Shown piece by piece: positions 58,992 through 64,000 of a stretch of DNA of 64,000 nucleotides. Numbering within the stretch: the first letter of the stretch is position 1; each line of letters opens with the position of its first letter. A program made the translations under genes and the position numbers. Source of the stretch: Mucilaginibacter aquariorum (lineage in GTDB: Bacteria > Bacteroidota > Bacteroidia > Sphingobacteriales > Sphingobacteriaceae); the NCBI RefSeq assembly GCF_024498135.1, contig NZ_JANHOH010000006.1:62001-126000 (forward strand), written 5' to 3'. Below the pieces are notes generated by a model. It made no database searches, had not been told where the DNA came from, and saw nothing but the letters and a program-made list of their open reading frames with translations.

Positions 58992-61104
58992 GCAGGGCAG
59001 ATCATATAAAATACAAAGCTTACGCCGGCGCTGGATAATTTACCAGGTGCTGGAGGATGTGTTGTATTCGCTATATGCTGCTTTGTATGTTGGCGCGTTG
59101 GTGTATTACCTGTTGTCGCCCTCTTTATTGTGGGGAATTATCACCTTCCCGGTAGTGCTTGCTATTATGTTGGCTGCGAACCGCCCATGGCAAATGAGCG
59201 ATGAAAAGATAGCGGCATTTCTGAATAAGGAGTATCCGGAATTACAGGAAAGCAGTCAGCTGTTATTGATCCCTGCTGAAGAATTGAACCCACTGCAGGT
59301 TATTGCTTCTTCAAAAATAGCGGATGTTTTAGCCGGACTGAAAGTATCGCATAAGCCTTTTGCTAAGCGTTTGGTGGTTGCTTTTGTATCGCTTATTGTA
59401 GCAACAGGTTTTATATGGGCACTTGGAAAGATCTTCCATATCGAACGTATCTTTTATGGCCCTGACAGGCCCGTTGCTGTTTGCGCGCCGGGAGCTATGG
59501 CCGAAAAGGTTTTGCCGCAAATAAATAGCGTAGAGGTTAGCATTACCCCGCCTGCATATACAGGTAAAGCAAAACGGACACAGGATAAGTTTAATCTATC
59601 TGCAGAAGAGGGCGCTACCGTTACCTGGAATATAAAAACTAACGTGGCCATCAAGAAAGCTTCGTTGCTATTTAATGATAAAGAACAAATTACTTTAAAG
59701 AACAATAATAAACATACTGAATGGTATGTTTCTAAGGCGATTGACAAACCCGGCTTTTACCAGGTAAGTATTGATGGAAAATTATCAGACCTTTATTATG
59801 TACAGGTTATTAAGGATGGTGTACCTGTGATACATATTAAATCGCCAAAGCAATATACTTACATTGATGCAGGCGAAGCACCCAAGGTTACTATTAATGC
59901 TACGCTGAATGATGATTATGGCATTTCAAATTCCATTATCATGGCAACCGTGGCCAAAGGCCGTGGCGAGGGCGTAAAGTTTAAGGAATATAAACTCAAT
60001 TTTATGCAAGGTTTTAATGCGCATAAACCTCAATACGATGTGCAGAAACTGATTGACCTGCCAACCCTGAATATGGAGCCGGGCGACGAATTATATTTTT
60101 ATATACAAGCACAAGATACGCACAAGCAATTGAGCCGTACTGATGTATATACCGTAAGCATACAGGATACCGCCGAATTGCTGAGCATGAACGGCGTGCT
60201 TTCCGGCGTGAACATTAAGCCGGAGTTTTTCAGGAGTGAGCGTCAAATTATTATCGATGCTGAGCAGTTACTGAAAGATAAGGACAGCATCAGTGTAGAA
60301 AAATTTAATGCCCGCAGCAATGACCTGGGTATCGATCAAAAATTGCTGCGCTTGCGCTATGGTAAGTTTTTGGGCGAGGAAGGTGAAGATGCCATTGGTG
60401 CGCCCAATAATGACCCCGCCGACCCGGCGGATTTTAGCAATGCCAAAAAGATACTAAAAGAATACACGGATGACCATGATAATGCCGAGGATGCAGGTTT
60501 CTTTGAGCCCGCTGTTAAAGCCCAGCTAAAAGCTACCCTTACCGAGATGTGGAAAGCCGAACTGCAATTGCGCTTGTATAAACCACAGGCCGCCCTGCCA
60601 TTTGCCTACAAAGCATTGAGGTTATTAAAAGATCTGCAGCAAAAATCCCGCTCGTATGTGGCTAAAACGGCCTACAACCCACCGCCGCTGAAAGATGAAA
60701 AACGTTTAAGTGGTGAACTGGATAAGATCATCCAGCCCATAAATAAGCAAGATATAAAACCGGCCGCCGACCAGTTAGACGCGCTGAAAAAAGCAGTAAA
60801 TGTATTAGAAGCCTTAAAAATTAATCCGGTGCTAAACCCTGCTGATAACAGGGCGCTTCAAGCGGCTAACCAGCAATTAAGTTTGAGGGCATCGGCACAG
60901 CCGGGAGCTTACCTGCCCGCCTTAAATGCTATGCGGCGGATTTTATCGGCGCAAAAAGTAAATATTAAAGATGTAAATATCGTAGAAGGCGCTTTACAAA
61001 AAACATTGACCTTTCTCAAAAAGATGCCATCGTCTGAAAGCAACGCCACGGATATGGGCCTGTCAAAACAGTATTATAAAAACCTAAAACAAGCTAACCG
61101 TTAA
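58984..61104 (+). CDS. DUF4175-like membrane protein
   Basis: A 706-residue protein with helices near residues 20-60 (IYQVLEDVLYSLYAALYVGALVYYLL; WGIITFPVVLAIMLAAN) and 125-150 (LVVAFVSLIVATGFIWALGKIF). A large periplasmic part follows with Ig-like segments (VSITPPAYTGKAKRTQDKFN, GATVTWNIKTN, INATLNDDYGISNS) and then helical regions rich in Lys, Gln and Leu. PPAYTG and the LNDDYGI segment fit the DUF4175 group, known from MoxR-linked operons. Start and stop overlap both neighbours (8 bases upstream, 1 base downstream). Confidence 0.8.
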   Translation: MAEQGRSYKIQSLRRRWIIYQVLEDVLYSLYAALYVGALVYYLLSPSLLWGIITFPVVLAIMLAANRPWQMSDEKIAAFLNKEYPELQESSQLLLIPAEELNPLQVIASSKIADVLAGLKVSHKPFAKRLVVAFVSLIVATGFIWALGKIFHIERIFYGPDRPVAVCAPGAMAEKVLPQINSVEVSITPPAYTGKAKRTQDKFNLSAEEGATVTWNIKTNVAIKKASLLFNDKEQITLKNNNKHTEWYVSKAIDKPGFYQVSIDGKLSDLYYVQVIKDGVPVIHIKSPKQYTYIDAGEAPKVTINATLNDDYGISNSIIMATVAKGRGEGVKFKEYKLNFMQGFNAHKPQYDVQKLIDLPTLNMEPGDELYFYIQAQDTHKQLSRTDVYTVSIQDTAELLSMNGVLSGVNIKPEFFRSERQIIIDAEQLLKDKDSISVEKFNARSNDLGIDQKLLRLRYGKFLGEEGEDAIGAPNNDPADPADFSNAKKILKEYTDDHDNAEDAGFFEPAVKAQLKATLTEMWKAELQLRLYKPQAALPFAYKALRLLKDLQQKSRSYVAKTAYNPPPLKDEKRLSGELDKIIQPINKQDIKPAADQLDALKKAVNVLEALKINPVLNPADNRALQAANQQLSLRASAQPGAYLPALNAMRRILSAQKVNIKDVNIVEGALQKTLTFLKKMPSSESNATDMGLSKQYYKNLKQANR

Positions 61105-62855
61105 TGCAAAGCAACTGGCCATTTATTGTTATCGCGCTTTGCATATTGCTGGCTTTAGGCTTTATATGGCTGGAGTACAGGCGTGCTAATAATAGATTTT
61201 TGCTCTTGCGAATTGTTGCGGCTATCATCGCCACGGCAGCATTAGCTTGTATTATTTTGCCCATAACCTACAATAGCAGTGTCACCAAAAGAGATGATCA
61301 TAAAGCTGTTTTGCCAACAAATGGTTTTGATGCAGATAGCATTGGTGACGACTCCGCTATCTTCACTACAGATTTAGCTATTAAAAAAGCATACCCAAAA
61401 GCTAAATTGATAAATGGCTTAGACGAGTTAAGCCAAACAGACCGATTACACGTATATGGTTATGGGTTAAGTAGCGCTGAATTGCAACAGTTGGATAGTC
61501 TGTCACTCGTCTTTCATCCCTCAAAAGTTCCTGCAGGTGTGACACAGGTAAACTGGAATGGCCGATTAAAAGCAGGCGAGGCATTACATATACAAGGCCA
61601 ATACAATAATACATCGGCACAAAAAATAAAACTGGTTTTAAGGGGATTGAATACTGGTTTAGATTCAGTAATACTTTCTCCCAATGTGCAGTCGTCGTTT
61701 GACTTAAGCGCCATCCCCAAAACAACTGGCAAAGTAGTATTCAGTCTTTATGCCGATGCAGCGCTTCAAGGTAATATCCCTGTTCAAATAGACGCAGTTA
61801 AGCCGCTAAAGGTTTTAATGCTTTCGGCTTCGCCGGATTTTGAGAGTAAGTTTTTAAAGAACTGGCTCAGCGAAAATGGATATGCGGTGGCTCTGCGCTC
61901 TGCAATTAGCAAGGATAAGTTTAACAGCGAGTATATTAATATCGATCAGTTTAACCTGAATAAAATATCAGAGCAAACATTGGGTAGGTTTGATGTGGTG
62001 ATTGGCGATCTATCGATATTAAACGCGCTGAGTCCCACCGAAAGTGGCGCGCTAAAGCAAGAGATAGCCGACAAAGGTTTAGGCCTCATTGTACGTGCGG
62101 ATAGTACGGGCAAAACATCGTGGCTGCAAAAATATTTTCCTGTGGATAGGGCATCGGGTAAAGAATCCGCTCCAGCTCCGCTTATTATAAATGGTAACAA
62201 AAGTCAGTCGAAATTAAGTTATGGCCTGGCGCATATTGTTTATCAGAACGGTACACAGCCACTGGTTAAAACTGCTCAGGATCGTGTACTGGCAAGCAGC
62301 GCTATATCCGGTTCGGGCAAAGTTGTTTTTACTACTTTAAATAACACTTTTAGCTGGATGCTGAGTGGGAATAAAGGTGATTATTCTGCATTATGGTCGG
62401 TATTAATAACCAAAGCAGTGCGTAAAAATGATGCTGTAGAAATCGGTATTGAGCTTTTATCTCCGCCGTATATAAGCGACCCCGTTACTTTACAGATCTC
62501 TCAGGGCAAATCATCACCAATAATAATAAACGGTCAGGAGGTAGCATTGGTACAAAACCCCTGGATCCCTTTTGAATATGATTTGTTGTATTGGCCACAA
62601 ACAGCCGGGTGGCAAAGCTTAAAGCAAAACGACCAGGCAAGTAGTTGGTATACCTATGCCCGGCAAGATTGGAAAACGGTTCAGAATGCAGACAAATTAT
62701 CGGCCACAAAAAAATATGCTAATACGCACAAAATAAGTGATATTGTAACAAAACAGATACAGCAAAAAATTCGGATTGATGTACCGAAAATATATTTTTA
62801 TATCTTGCTGCTTGTGGCATGCACTTTCCTTTGGATAGAAACAAAATTTTCATAA
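61104..62855 (+). CDS. Membrane protein of the MoxR cluster with GATase-like outer domain
   Basis: A 583-residue protein anchored at both ends: N-terminal helices (WPFIVIALCILLALGFIWLEY; LLRIVAAIIATAALACIILPI) and a C-terminal helix (IYFYILLLVACTFLWIE). In between is a class I glutamine amidotransferase-like region (PLKVLMLSASPDFESKFLKNWLSENGYAVALRSA; GRFDVVIGDLSILNALSPTESGALKQEIADKGLGLIV) without a catalytic Cys at the elbow. This plan resembles the large VWA/GATase membrane proteins found with MoxR, DUF58 and BatA in Planctomycetes and Bacteroidota. The ATG shares one base with the upstream stop. A TldD gene follows after 47 bases. Confidence 0.75.
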   Translation: MQSNWPFIVIALCILLALGFIWLEYRRANNRFLLLRIVAAIIATAALACIILPITYNSSVTKRDDHKAVLPTNGFDADSIGDDSAIFTTDLAIKKAYPKAKLINGLDELSQTDRLHVYGYGLSSAELQQLDSLSLVFHPSKVPAGVTQVNWNGRLKAGEALHIQGQYNNTSAQKIKLVLRGLNTGLDSVILSPNVQSSFDLSAIPKTTGKVVFSLYADAALQGNIPVQIDAVKPLKVLMLSASPDFESKFLKNWLSENGYAVALRSAISKDKFNSEYINIDQFNLNKISEQTLGRFDVVIGDLSILNALSPTESGALKQEIADKGLGLIVRADSTGKTSWLQKYFPVDRASGKESAPAPLIINGNKSQSKLSYGLAHIVYQNGTQPLVKTAQDRVLASSAISGSGKVVFTTLNNTFSWMLSGNKGDYSALWSVLITKAVRKNDAVEIGIELLSPPYISDPVTLQISQGKSSPIIINGQEVALVQNPWIPFEYDLLYWPQTAGWQSLKQNDQASSWYTYARQDWKTVQNADKLSATKKYANTHKISDIVTKQIQQKIRIDVPKIYFYILLLVACTFLWIETKFS

Positions 62856-62890
62856 AATAACCGTCTTCCCCGGTTGGGAATTAAATTTTT

Positions 62891-62905
62891 GGAGGACAAA
62901 CTTTG
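62891..62905 (+). promoter_or_regulatory. Strong Shine-Dalgarno-like site before a TTG start
   Basis: GGAGG (62891-62895) lies 7 bases before the TTG start codon at 62903. Most starts in this window have no such site, and in this phylum the motif is usually avoided, so it is worth noting. Confidence 0.6.
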
Positions 62906-64000
62906 AGAAGAAGAGACTTTATTTTTTTAACCGGCGTTGGCGCAGGGGCTATGATGCTCCCTTCGTTAGATAGCTTTGGTAAAAACATTGATGTACAACA
63001 AGCGCTTGAGGGCGTTGATGTACGTATTAAAAAAGAACTGGCCGATGCCGGACTTAACGCTGCTAAAAGCGCAGGAGCCAGCTACGCGGATGTGCGTATC
63101 GGGCGTTACCTTAACCAGTTTGTTATTACCCGCGAAAACCGCGTGCTTAACGTTGCCAATACTGAATCGTATGGTATCGGTATCCGCGTTATTGCTAACG
63201 GCTGCTGGGGTTTTGCCGCAACAAACGAGGTAACTAAAGAAGGTATTGCCAAAACCGCCCAACGTGCTGTGGCTGTTGCTAAAGCTAATGCCAAACTGGG
63301 CAGCGCGCCGGTACAACTGGCCCCGCAAAAAGGTTACGGCGAAGTAAGCTGGAAAACGCCTATCGAAAAAAATGCTTTTGAAGTGCCTATCAAAGAAAAG
63401 GTAGATCTGCTGCTGGGTGCAAATGCATCGGCTATTGCAGGTGGCGCCAACTTTGTAAACTCAACCATATTCGCGGTGAACGAGCAAAAATATTTTGCTT
63501 CAACTGACGGTTCATACATTGATCAGGATATTCATCGCCTTTTCCCGTCGTTTACTGTTACAAAAATAGATTCTGCTTCAAACTCTTTCCAAACCCGTCG
63601 CTCTTTAAGCTCGCCGGTTGGTATGGGTTATGAATATTTAACGCCATCGGCGTCTGAAACTATTGCAGGTGTAACCCCTCGTTATAAAAAGCGGTACGAT
63701 ATGCTGGAGGATATGAAATTTGCCACCAAACAGGCGGCAGAAAAAATAACTGCCAAAACGGTAGATCCGGGTAAGTACGATCTGGTGCTTGATCCAAGTC
63801 ACCTGTGGTTAACTATTCACGAGTCTGTTGGCCACCCAACCGAGCTGGATAGGGTATTAGGTTACGAAGCCAACTTTGCCGGTACCAGTTTCCTTACCCT
63901 GGATAAATGGAAATCGGGCAAGTTTAATTTCGGCAGCAAGCAAGTAAACGTAACCGGCGATAAAACCGAAGTAGGTTCATTAGGCGCTGTAGGGTATGAT
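62903..64000 (+). CDS. TldD-type metallopeptidase with twin-arginine N-terminus (copy 2), 5' part
   Basis: The first 366 codons of a gene cut by the window edge. TTG 62903 is the start: an in-frame TAA lies 7 codons upstream and no ATG intervenes. The N-terminus MRRRDFIFLTGVGAGAMML is a good Tat-signal candidate (R-R-x-F). The protein is closely similar to copy 1 at 52370-54004 throughout (DVRIGRYLNQFVITREN, IRVIANGCWGFAATN, STDGSYIDQDIHRLFP), and the zinc motif HESVGHPTELDRV lies at the same residue position, near 306. It is in line with the MoxR operon, and by analogy a PmbA/TldE gene should follow beyond the window. Confidence 0.92.
   Translation, partial: MRRRDFIFLTGVGAGAMMLPSLDSFGKNIDVQQALEGVDVRIKKELADAGLNAAKSAGASYADVRIGRYLNQFVITRENRVLNVANTESYGIGIRVIANGCWGFAATNEVTKEGIAKTAQRAVAVAKANAKLGSAPVQLAPQKGYGEVSWKTPIEKNAFEVPIKEKVDLLLGANASAIAGGANFVNSTIFAVNEQKYFASTDGSYIDQDIHRLFPSFTVTKIDSASNSFQTRRSLSSPVGMGYEYLTPSASETIAGVTPRYKKRYDMLEDMKFATKQAAEKITAKTVDPGKYDLVLDPSHLWLTIHESVGHPTELDRVLGYEANFAGTSFLTLDKWKSGKFNFGSKQVNVTGDKTEVGSLGAVGYD

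Noticed and set aside
1..64000. CRISPR array, tRNA or rRNA genes, transposase or integrase genes
   Set aside because: None was found on reading; the repeats seen are short palindromic or word-like elements without spacers of constant length.

Overview
The window is chromosomal DNA of a Bacteroidota bacterium, most likely of the family Sphingobacteriaceae and plausibly Mucilaginibacter or a close relative. This rests on gene content: a DUF4293 protein, GLPGLI plus TonB-type receptor pair, type IX secretion C-terminal domains, the ftsX-DUF3098-uppP-truB-ribF and parA-parB-DUF5683-dapB-lepB blocks. It also rests on promoter style: several starts have the phylum-type -7 element TAnnTTTG, some with a -33 TTTG, and few genes have a Shine-Dalgarno sequence. 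The genus is an inference. No rRNA, tRNA, CRISPR array or transposase was seen.

Layout. 1-4448: end of an RND-efflux adaptor, gpsA, two small exported proteins and a DEAD-box RNA helicase. 4750-6681: secreted alpha/beta hydrolase, a RelE/ParE-type toxin-antitoxin pair and a DUF4293 membrane protein. 6760-14359: truA with an ABC exporter, then ftsX-DUF3098-uppP-(unknown insert)-truB-ribF, covering division, undecaprenyl phosphate recycling, tRNA pseudouridylation and FAD synthesis. 14482-19045: membrane proteins, an exported SGNH hydrolase with a phage tail-fibre-like end, and a LysE transporter. 19387-31201: a BtuF-like protein, a GH20 hexosaminidase, a TonB receptor, a sorbosone-dehydrogenase-type lipoprotein, two tandem T9SS type B proteins and a flavin reductase. 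31469-36166: parA, parB, DUF5683, dapB and lepB in one run. 36389-41080 (minus): oxidoreductase, unknown lipoprotein, rRNA-type methyltransferase, MlaF and MlaE. 41174-44223: SDR, PspC, LiaF-like and GYF_2-RDD genes (envelope stress type). 44346-48734: GLPGLI, receptor-like and ankyrin genes. 48974-64000: a beta-propeller protein, then a TldD/PmbA pair, GYF_2-RDD and DUF4159 genes on minus, facing a plus-strand MoxR-DUF58-BatA-DUF4175-(GATase-like) operon that ends in a second TldD gene cut by the window edge.

The most distinctive material is (i) the two TldD paralogues flanking the MoxR cluster, both with TTG starts and twin-basic N-termini, (ii) at least three families of word-like intergenic repeats, one of which lies in frame inside truA, (iii) several long, perfect inverted repeats placed on promoters or start codons, and (iv) the phage-like exported SGNH hydrolase. 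All functions are read from sequence motifs and gene order; no database search was run.
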